Positions 21,204-36,170 are shown, counted from the first letter of the stretch. The stretch is 64,000 bases of DNA from Adiantum capillus-veneris (GCA_014529385.2 CM043953.1:62807872-62871871); one strand, 5' to 3'. Made by a program: numbers and translations. Notes: a model not told the origin generated them from the letters alone.

Positions 21204-22892
21204 TTAGTGTGTCGCAACCATGGCCTTCTAATGAGAAAAGTAAAGCTGCCCTCGACCCGGGGAAGTCGAACCACCACAAAAATCTAGACTAAATGTGAAG
21301 TCTTGCACGTGCAAAGGTACCTTATTGACTATGCCCAAGGGATAAATGGTTTCTAGTTAGCCAAAGTCACTGTGAATGGGGTGGGCCTAATAGGGTGGAG
21401 CCCTAATGCTAGCATAGTGAATTCAAGCATGAGGTTGATGCTAGATCCCCCGTCAACTATGACACCTGAAACTTTTTTCCCCCAAATAGACACAGTTAGA
21501 CAAGGACTCTTGTAATCATTGAAGGAGGCAAAGGGATATGAAATCATGTAAGACTAAAAGGGTTGCACTGGGACACTGGACCTTGCACCGGGGTGCTGAG
21601 ATTGAATGATTGTAAGAGTATCACTTCAAAGATTTGCAAAGCTTTCTCTAGGATTCTGACCTATTGCAAGTCAGCTACTACTTCCAAGAAGGCCCCATCA
21701 ATCTCACATAGCATAGAGGTTAGTTGATTGTTGGCACCAGGGGTTGGCTTGTCAAATGTTGCAGATGGACTAGGTTGTTGAGGAGGAAATGGAAGAGTTG
21801 TACCTTTAGGAATACTGAGGCCTAAGGATGCTTATTGTGACCTAGTGAGGACACCAATGGGCTCCTCCACTTGCTGCACCCTATCCTTAGGGGTAACCAC
21901 ACATGTAGAAGGTTATGATTGAGGAAGAGTGCTTATTGCAATCATGGTGATGTTTGAAAATGTGAACTCTTATTGGTTCAGACTGGATGCATGTTGCTTG
22001 GGACAATCTTTACTCTAGTGATCCTTAGCCTTGGGGTAATGATGGCAAGGCAAAGACCCTTTGTGCAGGGGACACTTGCTTTGGTAATGCCCATATTCCC
22101 CGCACCTATAGCATAAAATGGGGCGATGGGACGAACGAGGCGGGGGACGAGGTGGTCTCTGCTCTTGCTGCATGCGGGTGGAAGCTGAGGTGTAGAAGCA
22201 TTGAGGACCTGAGGGGGACACTAGCATGATAGAAACTTTGAGATGGAAATACTATTTGCATACCTTGCATATCCGGCATTGGAGGGGTTGTCTACAAAGG
22301 TGGCATGTGGTTTGGATGGTCATAGGGAGAAACCATATTGGATGCAAGAGTCAAGCCTTATTGAAGACTAGGGGTGAGGCTCTGTTGTAATTGTCACACG
22401 ATTGAGGGAGTGGATGTAGCCGCGTAGGAAGGTAGGGGTAACGGGGTTGGTGGACTTCTACTCAACACAAAGGGTTGGCGCTTCTGATGGTAGTACTTCA
22501 ACGGACTCAGTAGTGGACTTTGCCGATCTTTGGATTGCCTTGTAAATGTGACATGCAATTTTCAGCCCACCCAAGATTTGGGCATGAACTTATTGAACAC
22601 TGGCCTTGATTCCACCAGACCAGGGCTAGTAACTAGACCACTTGGCTAGACCTAAATGAGAGACGACTAGACTAGGACAAGAGACTACTTAGGACAAGAG
22701 ACTAGACCAGTTGTTCTATAGTAAGCTAGACTAGACCAAGATGGTCGAGGGGAAGCTGGACTATACCAAGCTGGACCAGAGTAGTCAAGACTAGTAGACC
22801 AACACAAGCAAGAGCGTAAACTAGCTAGCTCCTCAACCTGTAGGCTCAACGGAGTGAGACTTCAGTTGAGGTCCCACCGGGCGTGACAAAAA
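21204..22892 (-). pseudogene. Decayed Ty3/gypsy gag and protease
   Basis: On the minus strand 22227-22015 encodes a CCHC knuckle (CYRCGEYGHYQSKC), the RNA-binding end of gag. Further along, 21547-21353 encodes a protease core with VIVDGGSSINLM, the plant gypsy form of the catalytic Asp region. The coding region continues beyond the copia remnant at 12556-11638. At the right end, near 22870-22892, minus-strand TTTTTGTCACGCCCGGTGGG could be a primer site next to an LTR beginning TGAGAGCACTTG at 22893, but I cannot confirm which tRNA. The stretch 22620-22850 is rich in CTAGAC-type short repeats. Confidence 0.7.
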
Positions 22893-23007
22893 TGAGAGCA
22901 CTTGTAGCAAAATGTGTCATAATCTCTACAATGGGTTCTCCTCAGTGCAATGTGCATGAAATCTCACTCCAACAGAATGAAAGCACTAAAAAACAATGAA
23001 TAATAAA

Positions 23008-25568
<2,561 letters not shown>

Positions 25569-26126
25569 TGCTGTGTGTTGCGGCATTACGTTGGAAAGCT
25601 TTCAACAGCACAATACCTTAAAATGGAGGCAGCATTAATATGCACAGTAATCCCTCGAACAAGGAGTTGTTGTGAAGAGATGTTGATCAAGAAGCATAAT
25701 AAAGAATCTCTTCCTCAAAGCACTCTAGAGAAGCGGAACACTCTCGCACTACACACACCACAAAACGGTGGCTTCACTTGCAATCATAGCTCTTCAGGTA
25801 GTTTACACTAGGGAATGGCTACATCTGAACAAGAGGCAAAGGGACTTTGTCCACTATATGCATTGTCATGTAAACGTGGGTGTACCCATTTCTTGTACCC
25901 ACAAATATAGGCATTGACCAATAAACACGAGATATAACCTGGTGGTTTTGATCTCCGTGCACCTCTAGACCAAGGTGTGCAGGGATCAAACATAGATAGA
26001 TAATGTGAGGTAGTTTATAGTGTGATCTATGGTTGCTTGATTGCAAGGGATATTAAGAGAGAGAGAGAGAGAGAGATAAGAGATGGAGGAGAGTAAGAAA
26101 AGATTAAATTTATGTTCAGGGTGCAA

Positions 26127-26190
<64 letters not shown>

Positions 26191-26699
26191 AAGATGGCTC
26201 AAGGAATACCACCCAGTGGGCCTGATCCGGGCCCTATATATATTATTTTGTGGGCCTGCAAAGCAACTAGGTTTTCTCAATGGGCGTGCAGGAAAAATGA
26301 ATAGCCGGACGGGCCCGCAATGAAAACTGAATAACCCGGCAAGCTTTTTGTGGGTTTCCAGGTTGCTCTTAACCGGCTTGTTTGTGATCATGTTAAGTTT
26401 GATTATATAAATGTGTCAATAATACCTTGTGATCACATAAAACTTTTGATAATTACATAAATATTAAATCCCTGCTTCCCTCCCCCGTGCCCCCCTAGCT
26501 ATGACTCATGAGGAGCACAAGAGAGAGTAACAAGAGGCACTCTCAACAAATGAGAGAGGGGAGAAGAGATGCACATTGCCATCTCCAAAAAACTATTTTT
26601 TATTTTATTTTTGGCCTTTTTAGAGATGATTCCCATGGGACGAGGGGAGAGGGTGGTCGTTATTTGAAGCCCTCATTAGCCCTCCCCAAAGCTTCTTGA
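25569..26699. other. Unrecognised DNA with microsatellites
   Basis: No gene recognised. Positions 25713-25794 resemble 24049-24130 in the spacer of the inverted repeat (both contain AAAACGGTGGCTTCACTT), so part of the spacer is duplicated here. A GA tract lies at about 26054-26076, and a CT tract running into CA repeats at about 26130-26192. Confidence 0.55.
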
Positions 26700-27640
26700 T
26701 CTTGTTGTTGATGGATAGAGGAGACTTTTTTATCTTGTTCTTCTTTTGGTGGTATCTCTATCACTATATTTGAATCAAACCTTTGAAAACATGGCTTTAA
26801 CCTCCATTTGTCCACTGTAGTTTGTGTAGCTTTTTTACTGTATCTTTAAGCCTATAGCTATCATTTTCATATTTTTTTTAAAGGCAAAAGGCCATTTGGG
26901 CATAAAATTCTTATCCTTCCTAGCGTGAAAGTGATTGTCGTTATAGAGAACAAGTATTTGTCTCTTTGGCTCTTTATCCTTTAAGCCCTTAGTGAACTTC
27001 TCTCTATGGAGCTTAGCCTGTGCAACATAATACTCAATAGCATCTTTCTATGTAGCTCCAATTTCTCTAGGTCCATGAATCTTTGTTAAACTTACTTGCT
27101 TGGCCTTTCCTGCCCACTTGGTAGAACTTTGAGAGTATCTAGTTGAACTTTGATAGGTAGGGTGACTTCTTTTCCAAATAATAGGTGATAAGGGGTGTAG
27201 CCTAGAGAGGTTCTAAATGTACTTTTGTATGCCCAAAGAGCTTCATGCAAGTGCTTATCCCAATCACTAGGTATGTTGGTCACCTACTTTGTGATGATCC
27301 TACATATCATACCATTGATCTTTTCTATTAGGCTATTACTCGGGGCAGTCACTTATCAAAAGACCCCTATATCACGTGCGTTTAAGAGGTAATTAATAAT
27401 ACCCCAATATACATACTATACTTACACTGTGAGCCTATTTAAAAAAACCCCACCCCCCTCTGTATGTATACATTTTTATACGTTTTGGTTTTTTAATAAT
27501 CCTCTTCGGTTAACTCACGTGATATCATACATATTCTAAAAAATGACCGCCCCAAGGGCTATTACGGGTATGTTAGTTCAACGAGCTAAAACACCCTAGC
27601 TACAAATGACGAGCTTCCAAATAATGATCTTATATGTTCA
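26700..27640 (-). pseudogene. Decayed Ty3/gypsy integrase end
   Basis: Minus-strand 27283-27092 encodes WDKHLHEALWAYKSTFRTSL and GYTPYHLLFGKEVTLPI, the C-terminal part of a gypsy integrase core. Just upstream, NSLIEKINGMICRIITK matches the block after the catalytic Glu. Downstream (27060-26830) come remnants such as AKLHREKFTKGLK. The copy is split by the MITE 27339-27556 and has several stops. It may belong to the same relic as 21204-22892 or to another copy. Confidence 0.75.
27339..27556. mobile_element. 218-bp MITE with target duplication
   Basis: The termini CTCGGGGCAGTCACTT (left) and CTTGGGGCGGTCATTT (right, reverse complement) begin inverted repeats of about 70 bp, imperfect but clear. 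Each arm carries a CACGTG motif (27373-27378 and 27516-27521). Direct repeats GGCTATTA flank it (27331-27338 and 27557-27564; a ninth base, C, also agrees if the edge is moved). It sits inside a gypsy integrase. No coding capacity. An 8-9 bp duplication fits hAT or Mutator-type mobilisation; I cannot decide between them. Confidence 0.85.
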
Positions 27641-28693
27641 TATATTTCCATTAGAAATATACATGTTGGAAAGATTGTTTGTGAGATTCTGTAGATGAAG
27701 TTATTGCATAATTGCATGACTTTAGCAATGAACATAAAAAAGTATACAATGACGCTCCCTATAGTTTCCAACACAAATTTATGACCATCTAAGCAAGCTA
27801 AGAAAATATCAAGCAGTCATCGTGATGGCTACCTACAAAAAAGATCCGAACCATAAATATCTTACGCCACATTTTGGTCTCCCTCATCTCAAAAAAACAA
27901 AAATCCTTTCAAAACATCAAAAGTGAATAAGTGAAGCATAAGTTTAGCAAATGAAAAGACCCATGAAAATGGAAAACAAGAAGACTTTTTGTGTCCATAT
28001 AAAGAGATGGTTGCACGTTTGTTACATATGTGTTTTTTGTTTGCTTATTTTCCCTTAAGTGTTTTCTTCTCTTTAGAGTGTCCTTGCACTATATAAATAG
28101 AGATTTTTATTTTTATTTTAAGCCATTAGGAGAGATGTATAACTGTATCGGATATTTTCAATGAATTGTATAGCAATGATAGCAATTTTACATGGCCATA
28201 GGTATTGAAAATTACATGAGTTGCATAGCAATTATAGCAATTTTACTGGCAAAATTGCAAAAAATGGTCACATTATAATATGTAAACATTGAACAAAAAC
28301 CTATCCTTCCATAACTGTGACTTACACGATTGGGGCCTATGGGTGCATCACCTCCTATGTTTATGTATATTTACAATGATGGGGATTATCAACACAGTTG
28401 CTTCATTTTATGATTAAATGCCCTAGCTTAACATTTCAAGATAACATTGGCTTATACCAAGAGCATAAATAGCATAAGTTTGGAATTACTAAACTACACA
28501 AAACAACTTGTAAAAGAGTTTATTATGAGTTAAAATCATGTGTATTTAGAAGAGGGTAGACCCCATTTAGGGAGGCTTTCAAATTTCCCACCCAAGAATA
28601 AGCTACAGGGGTGTAGGGAGAGGATCTGACAAAAGAGAATTCATTGAAAACTGGACATAAGCTTTCCAGAGCCACATTTACCATAGGCGGACG
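27641..28693. other. AT-rich DNA without a recognised feature
   Basis: No open frame of interest, no domain and no obvious repeat boundary. The right side abuts the copia fragment. Confidence 0.5.
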
Positions 28694-29492
28694 GGCATCC
28701 GGTGGAAGATCTCAATGGGATCTTTGGTGGTTTTCAAAGGAGAAAATGTTGGTACACTTTACTTGTGTATTGTCAGCTTGCAATTTTCAGCTTGTCCAAC
28801 AACTACAGAAGTCGTCAGTGTGGTGTGGCACTACCGGCTTGGGCATATGAGTGCCAAAGGAATACAAATCCTTCAATCAAAAAAGCTTTTACCACGTTTG
28901 AAAGAAGTGAACTTAGAGTTATGTGAAGATTGTGTTTATGGTAAACAAAAGAGGGTAAAATTTCAAATATGAAAGAAAAAATAAAAAACTTGAATTGGTT
29001 CATTCTGATGTTTGGGGTCCTGCAAGTACACCATTCCTTGTTGGCTCATTGTACTATGTAACATTCATAGACGATGCGACTAGGAAAACATGGGTTTATG
29101 TAATGAAGAATAAATCCAATGTGTTTTTTATACTTCAAAGTTGGAAAGCCTTTGTGGACAATGAAACAGGTACCAAGGTTAAATGCCTCAGATCCAACAA
29201 TGGAGGCAAATATTGTAGCCAAGCTTCTGAAAGCTTTTATGCTAGCAATGGCATTTAGAGGCAAAAGACAACCCCAAGGACACCTCAGTAGAATGGGATT
29301 TTGGAAAGAATAAACAGGAAAATCATGGAGCGAGCACGAAGCATGTGGCTACAGGTTGGCTTACTACTTGAGGTGGGCAGAAGCAGTAAGTACGTATGTG
29401 TATTTGATCAACTAGTCACCCTCAACGGCATTGAATGGGGGAGTTCCAAAGGAGGCATGGACAGCTAAACCGGTGAATTATTCATTTCTCAG
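28694..29492 (+). pseudogene. copia protease-integrase fragment
   Basis: Corresponds to about 7389-8190 of the complete copia element and belongs to the same family: VGTLYLCIVS, the integrase zinc site (WHYRLGHMSAKG, CEDCVYGK), HSDVWGPASTP, and the catalytic Asp block, now RSNNGGKY (Asp changed to Asn). Stops and small deletions break it. It begins abruptly and is split at 29492 by the terminal-inverted-repeat element; the continuation is at 36216. Confidence 0.9.
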
Positions 29493-29519
29493 GAGGAATC
29501 TCAAAGCTCGAGTGAGATT

Positions 29520-30913
29520 TTCCGAGCAATCCCTAAAACGAGCGAGATAGGGCAAGGCACATATACAAAAAAAAAAACCAAACATGATATCTTAGGTGAC
29601 TTCAAGCACAACAACAAAAAATTAATTCAAGATTGCAGTGGTAAATCAACCACAAATTTTTGATCGACAAAACCCTTTGAACAAGGTTTGGGTAGAGTGT
29701 TACCTTTGATGGGCTAGAACACTTGGAACCATTACAATGGAGTGTTGATATTCCTCTCCTTGGAAATCATTGCCCTCAAATATTGGAAGCTCATTGCAAT
29801 TTGCTACCACCATTGATCCTTGTTGGATATAAATTTCATATTCTACCTCCTTACACGCAGGACCTCATAGAGCTTGTTAGCAATTTGGGTGTTTATTATA
29901 CATTAAGAATCACATATGACACATTGGTGTATGTATACCATGGTTGCAATATGTCATAGTTTTATTGCTTCCATAAAAAGGGTGATGAAAAACTATTCCC
30001 CAATTTCAACCCCCCAATCGAAGGATTAAACCACGAGCTTTACACTAAAAAGGTAAGGTTGTTGCCACTGAAACAAATCTCATGAATAAGGAGAGTTTGG
30101 GAGCTCTTTACTTCTTCTTCTTCTCCTCTCTCTCACTCTACCTCAAGTTATTATGGGTTGATGTACAATACCATACTATGCAGTTTTAAGTTACTCTAGA
30201 GAAAACTGTGGGAACTTGAAAATAATTCTAATATTGAAATGAGGTCATTCTTTTGAGAACTCCACATCATGGTATATATTAAAGTTTGGATCAAACCATC
30301 ATATGAAGCCTACCATCTAGGGGGTGGGAAAGTTAGTGGTGCTGCCAAAGATGGTGGTGACAAAGGTGTCAAGGGAGGTGGTAATTGTGGGGGATAAGGA
30401 GTGCTTTGATAGAAGAGTATGCAAGGTGGATAAAGTTATGAACACTTTTCTTAGGACAACTTCTCCCCATGCAAGTTCTTTTTCGCCCAACCATGTTGAT
30501 AAACAAAAGAAACCTAGGTTTACTATATTTCCATCTATAAATTTTGAGATTTATCTTCAAAATTCAAAGTAGAAGGTGAGATAACCTACAAATTTAGAGA
30601 AATTTAGTGGAAAAACCTTCTCTTAAATTTTCCATGTTTATACGAGCACTGCTCAAAGTTCGTAGACTGCTTCGGATTCCTAGTCTGCTTGGCAACTTCT
30701 AACTCTAACTATAACAATGGAGAGAGGCGTCTCTCAAAACTGCCACATGGCAACAAGGAGTGGGTCCGAGTCTACAATTCTCTCTATTTTCTTCAGGAGC
30801 ATGTAGAGATACCAAACGTTGACTTTGATCTGAGCCTGCCCTTGATGAGATTGACACCCTCCTCCTAAGTCCACCCCATGTACCTCCATATCTGTGCTAC
30901 GCAAGAGTGGATA

Positions 30914-30989
<76 letters not shown>

Positions 30990-31092
30990 TTTCCTTTTCC
31001 TTTTAATGGGGTTTAGTCATTGCCATTCGGCATGGAAGGAAATAGCAACAAAGAGGAAATCAAAGGAAGAATCTCTAGCGGGGAAAGGATAG

Positions 31093-31164
<72 letters not shown>

Positions 31165-31439
31165 CTGCCTTCTGCTTACTGTCTCATCATGCCCAATCGG
31201 GAAGACCTCTAACATCTTCCTCTTAAGCTGTGTCACAACTGCCTCGCACAAAGATGCGTGCGGACATATGTGCATGAGCAGCGTCAACACACCCTTTAAA
31301 AAATTTGTAGGCATATCCTCGACTAACACGTTGCATTTTCCTTTTTTTTCTGACAAAGAAAGACGCACATTGATGGCCACTATACCATTTCCTTTTTACA
31401 TTTTTTCTGATGAAGCAAGAAACAACAGCAAGTAGCACA
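29520..31439. other. Left interior of the captured-gene element
   Basis: No domain recognised. Open frames at 29723-29959 and 30324-30572 are unassigned; they could be further captured exons. CT arrays lie at about 30919-30987 and 31093-31159. Positions 30515-30620 share a repeat with 11350-11455. Confidence 0.45.
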
Positions 31440-31762
31440 TTAAATAAGTAGCAAGGTTTGTTGAAGCTTGCTTATAATAGGCACATTTCTGGTGACGGAT
31501 TTCACTTGGTGTCTCTTAGGGATAGTGACGGTTAGCACACCAGCTTCAACTACAGCTTTCACATCATCCAATTTGACATTATCAAGAAGTTGAAATTGTC
31601 GAACAAAACGGCCAAGCGATCTCTCTGCGGCATACAATGTCACGGGTCCTTTCTCTTCCACATTCCTGAACTCCCCACCGATTTCCAAGGTACCATCTTC
31701 ATGCACATGCACTTGTACATACTTTTTGCTGATAATAGGAACATACAATTTGAAGATGTGGG
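31440..31762 (-). pseudogene. Captured fragment of a small heat-shock protein (Hsp20) gene
   Basis: The reading frame gives most of an alpha-crystallin domain: HIFKLYVPIISKKYVQVHV, then EDGTLEIGGE, VTLYAAERSLGRFVRQFQL, VKLDDVKAVVEAG and the family hallmark GVLTVTIPK near the end. Small heat-shock proteins hold unfolding proteins as ATP-independent chaperones. The N-terminal arm and start codon are missing: just upstream (31773-31840) the sequence turns into a CT array. A short non-family tail follows GVLTVTIPK before the stop. The frame is open over the domain, but there is no promoter or start. It lies in the same orientation as the LEA fragment next to it. Class (cytosolic I, II or other) cannot be told. 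Confidence 0.85.
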
Positions 31763-31769
31763 CGTTGGA

Positions 31770-31874
<105 letters not shown>

Positions 31875-31970
31875 TTTCAGTTTAAAAAAAAACTGAGAGA
31901 GAGAGAGAGAGCTAAGCCAATCTCCATCGTTTTTTATTCGACAAAGAGAAATTACGCCGAAGCACGCACA

Positions 31971-32009
<39 letters not shown>

Positions 32010-32141
32010 TGGAAAATAGAACGATGGAGATTGGCTTAGCTCTCTTTTTTTTCTTTTTTTTGGAAAACAAACTAAAAGACTTGCAAAGCTAAATAGCATA
32101 TGGTAGTTTTACTTACAAAAGCAAGAGCTTTAGGTTTACAG

Positions 32142-32322
32142 AAGCTAATCCGCAGCCAAAAAACTAGTGCTAGTAGAAGACTAAGATCGCAATTCCCACC
32201 AAGCACAACAAAAAGATACAATATGTGCACTAATTAAGCTAATCTGCAACCAAAAAAATACTGCTAGTAGTAGACCAAGATCGTAATTCCCACCGAGCAC
32301 AGCAAAAAGATACAATATGCAT
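32142..32322. repeat. Tandem duplication, unit about 94 bp
   Basis: AAGCTAATCCGCAGCC ... AAAAAGATACAATATG (from 32142) recurs as AAGCTAATCTGCAACC ... AAAAAGATACAATATG (from 32236). It lies just past the stop codon of the LEA fragment, on its 3' side, so it may be a duplicated 3' untranslated stretch. Confidence 0.85.
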
Positions 32323-32359
32323 TGATGACGTAACTGGGGACATTTTTTTCTACTGAGTC

Positions 32360-32611
32360 CTATATTTTTGACTCATCAATCGGCATTGCCTTCTCCTCAG
32401 CTGCCTCATCGCCAGACTGCTCTAGGTTGGAGAGCCCACCCTTCTTTCCCATTTCGTGGTATCCTTCCGTCCCCATCTGCTCTTTTCGTGTCTGCCCTCC
32501 CTTGTTGCACCCTTCCGCAAGGCGCCGCTCCTACGCTTCTAAGGTCTTGCCTCCAGGAACGACTATCACTCCGGCGCGGGCCTTGAGGTCAAGCTCCTCG
32601 CAAGATGCCAT
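32360..32611 (-). pseudogene. Captured Em-type LEA (LEA_5 family) gene, one internal stop
   Basis: A reading frame of 84 codons from ATG (32611) to TAG (32360) matches an Em protein along its length. Residues 1-26 read like the family start (MASCEELDLKARAG, VVPGGKTLEA). Then a TAG replaces one codon (32531-32533). The hallmark [14 protein letters not shown] and the following EMGKKGGLS come next, then the acidic end with IDESK. Em proteins are very hydrophilic, build up in seeds or spores and desiccated tissue, and protect against drying. Length is normal (about 83-93 residues). No intron is visible, although Em genes I know of usually have one, so an RNA step or intron loss is possible. Only one stop and no frameshift: decay is recent, or the gene was under selection until lately. 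Confidence 0.92.
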
Positions 32612-32703
32612 TGTCTTTGATGGTGTGGTTTCTCTTGAAAAAAACACAGCACAAAGTGATGAGCAAGTTGCTAGCAAAGATAACGCTAACAGCCTCAAGC
32701 AAG

Positions 32704-32787
<84 letters not shown>

Positions 32788-33150
32788 AAAAAAAAACTGT
32801 CTGAAAGGCGCGCGCTCTTTTAGACAGTTTTTTTTTTTTAACTGAGAGAGGGAGAGAGAGAGAGGTTGGGTTCAAATGAGGCGGAGGTAGGGTGAGGGGA
32901 CGAGGCGTGTGTCCTCTGTAACAGAAACCCATTAGGCTCTAGACCTACCAAAGTTTGATCGAGGCCCCCCCTTGGAAGAAACCCACTGTCGGGCTACTTT
33001 ACAGTGTCAAATGCAGGATGCTCAAGTTGAATCCTGCACCACACATTAACATCCCCACAATCAGTTGTTGCAATGTCCCTCCTTGCCTGTCTCATGTGAA
33101 CATCACGAGCGGAGGCACAGAGAATGCCGGCGGGCTAGTGTGAACCAGCC

Positions 33151-33209
<59 letters not shown>

Positions 33210-33823
33210 GCTCGCCTCCTCTCTGATCCTACCAAGCTGGCAATGTCGACGGTGTGTGTGAGAGAGAGGGGGGAAGCTGGGGGGAAGATAGGGGACGTTT
33301 CAAGCCTGTAAGAATATATTACAATGTCTATCGGCCAATACAAACATTGCCACACGCATACACCGCGCACTCACACGGTTCTCATACTCCATCTACCTTG
33401 CTTGAACGGTCTCATTGCCAGTTACACTCAAGAGCTTCTCCCACTCCTCATCAGTACACCGTAAATCTTTGCTCCACCTCAACCACCGAGCTTCCTTCTC
33501 GCTATCCTTCTGCAGCAGTTCTTCAAAAACCACTATGCAAGCTTGTTCTACTTGTATCTTGAGCTCGCTGCTACACAGCAAGCAGCAATTGCTGGATGAG
33601 TTGCATGTGAGACCATAAGTGCGCAGGACTCACCTCAGATTTCCCCATGTTTTTCATCAAGCGCATGCGTGTGTGCCTTTAGGGCGTATCTTCTTGACGT
33701 AGGACTCCCTCTATATCAGGTGGCATACGCCAATTCGTCTCCGAAGTCCAAACCGCCCTTCTCTTTGGCTATTACAGTTGCTTCCAGAGGCGGTGGGTGG
33801 TGGCTCCGCAGGCTTTTAAGCCA

Positions 33824-33952
<129 letters not shown>

Positions 33953-34046
33953 TTGCCTTCGTCTACTTCTGCCCGCATACTGGCCAAAGTGGGTTGGCGA
34001 GCTCAAGCTCAAGCTACAATGGCTTGGTAGCAGAGAAGAGGCGAGC

Positions 34047-34164
<118 letters not shown>

Positions 34165-34903
34165 TTGCCTGCGTTGACTTCGGGCCAAGGTAGGTCGCGA
34201 AACAATCCCTAACCAAAAACTTAGCAAGCTCGACTCGAACTCTCGCTGCTTCACATGCGCATCTTCCAAATCAATTGCGCTAACAACGTAGGAGGCTGCA
34301 TAGTGCTGCGCGGCATAGTGCAGCGCCCTAAGAAAAAAATATAACCAAGCCCTCCCAAAACCTGCCTGGCCACGCTGTCGTTAATGATTGTGTGTCATTG
34401 ACCCCACGCTATTGCTCGTGCCAGCGTGCTATAGTAGATGACTCGACGCCCTTCCTTTTGTCACTCTTGTTCTTTGTTTTTGCAACAGGCATCTCTTGGG
34501 ATATGTATCGTACTTTTTTTTCAAAAATTGTTGGGACATACTTGCATTTTTGAAATTGAAAAGGGGCTGAGACACATTTTTCCCAAACACCTAAGAATCA
34601 ATGGAAAAGAGGAAAGCATTGAAAATCTCCACATGAAATTTAGGATTTTTTGTGGGTTTAACACTTTAATCTGCCAAATCTAGCCGGTCTCCTTCAAAGC
34701 GACCCTCAAAACTAACTGAGAATTTTTATTTTTGTGCTTTAAAAATACATTAAAGACCGGTTTTCTATGGCGTTTTTGTTGAAAATCGATCGCTAATTAA
34801 TGTGCCCTTGATAGTGATGTTGTTTCTCAATTTTTAGAGAGAGAGAGATCTAAGCATCTTCTCTCACTTAGCATCATTCTTTCTGGTAAACGGACATGAT
34901 CAA

Positions 34904-35360
34904 TTGCAAAACAATGCGTTGTCAATACGATGCAGCTCTTTTCCTCATCTAGCTAGTAAGATTTCTATACAACCTTATCCTGAGCAGACAAAAGCTCAAA
35001 AAAGATTGCATTTTGCATGCAAAATAAATAGTATGCAAAGTTACTACAATGGCTTTATTGTTCCAAATGTGAAGAAGGCTCCAATACTACCTTTTATAGT
35101 AGGGCATGGGTTTGATCTTCATAGATTGGAGCATAATTCGCCTCTTATAATTAGCGGTGACATGAATAATCCACATGAGCAAGGATGTAAAGCATATTCC
35201 AATTATAATGTGCTTGTCCGTTGAGTGGTAAATGTTATGACCTTCCTGATATTTGACATCTGCCATACTTATTCAAACAATGATTGACAATAGAAAGGAG
35301 TAGCATCTTAATCAATCTTTTGTGAAAGAAGCTCTTCGTACGAAGACTCGCGCCCCTAAG
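34904..35360 (+). pseudogene. ISPF: Captured fragment of plastid 2-C-methyl-D-erythritol 2,4-cyclodiphosphate synthase
   Basis: The frame (no ATG; opened by an upstream TTG) begins with a Ser/Lys-rich stretch like a plastid transit peptide, then ILPFIVGHGFDLHRLE and PLIISG, the start of the IspF domain with its metal-binding D-x-H. NPHEQGCKAYSNYNVLVR follows where the family has a C-E-A-H-S-D-G-D-V-type block: the usual His and Asp are changed and the later metal-binding His reads Arg. A stop at 35222 follows, but homology continues with several stops and a frameshift (LPDI-like text, KGVAS, FVKEALR) to about 35350. IspF closes the cyclic diphosphate in the plastid MEP isoprenoid pathway. The text runs on without introns, suggesting a processed copy. 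The C-terminal half is missing. Confidence 0.85.
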
Positions 35361-36170
35361 CTTTGAGGTTGTCACATTGTATGGTAATTATTTTACTTAT
35401 TTACAACTAATTTTTTTCAATTATGACAATGGCTTTCTAGAAACTTTTAGGCATAGAAATCTATAAAGTTTGGTTGTTGTTTTTGTAAATTGATTAAAAA
35501 ATTCCTATATTGATCAATTAAGGAAAGACATAATTTTATTGTAACAAAAGAAGTCTTTCATAATTAATGGTGTTTGTCGGCAATGTGTCATGTAAGAAGG
35601 GTGTCTTTGTATGAAGATCACAGTCTTGTAGTATAGATAGGGCAAGACGATGTGAAAAAGATGATTGGTGTATAGATCAACTAATGAGGTGCAATACATT
35701 GCTATCAAATTGATGCTTTCAAGTATCAACTAATGAGGTGTATAGATCAACTAATGAGATGCAATACATTGCTATCAAATTGGTGTATAGATCAACTAAT
35801 GAGGAAGGATTCACATGCTTTCAAGTATAAATGACAATCAAGAACCAAAGTACTAGACACAGGAGCACTACAAATGACCTTACAAAAAGAATTTTACGAT
35901 GACTTGAGCATTAAGTACAAGGTTAGAGCTCTTATTAGTCTATTAATCTTACTTTATGCTCAAAACATGTGACGCCCAACTGAGCCTAAGAGAGAAGATA
36001 ATATTTTCAAATATTGTGTTTATTTTCTTAAAAGTAAACTTTGATCTTTTGGAATTTAGGAGGTAGTCTATCCATTGATAACCCTTTTAGTTTTGGTGCA
36101 TGAATATATAACAAACGATAAGTACTCTGTTGACGATAAAATTTACTATATCGTGTACAAACACTTGCTC
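35361..36170. other. Right interior of the captured-gene element
   Basis: No gene recognised. Positions 35668-35810 hold a short cluster of direct repeats built from GTATAGATCAACTAATGAGG and GCAATACATTGCTATCAAATTG, two to three copies each. Confidence 0.55.

Noticed and set aside
12552-21208. Target duplication around the copia remnant (TTAGG / TTAGT)
   Set aside because: The left copy is not adjacent to the LTR edge and the 3' LTR is mostly deleted, so the match is not convincing.
34904-35224. Functional IspF gene
   Set aside because: No ATG in frame, metal-site residues changed, stops and a frameshift follow, C-terminal half absent.
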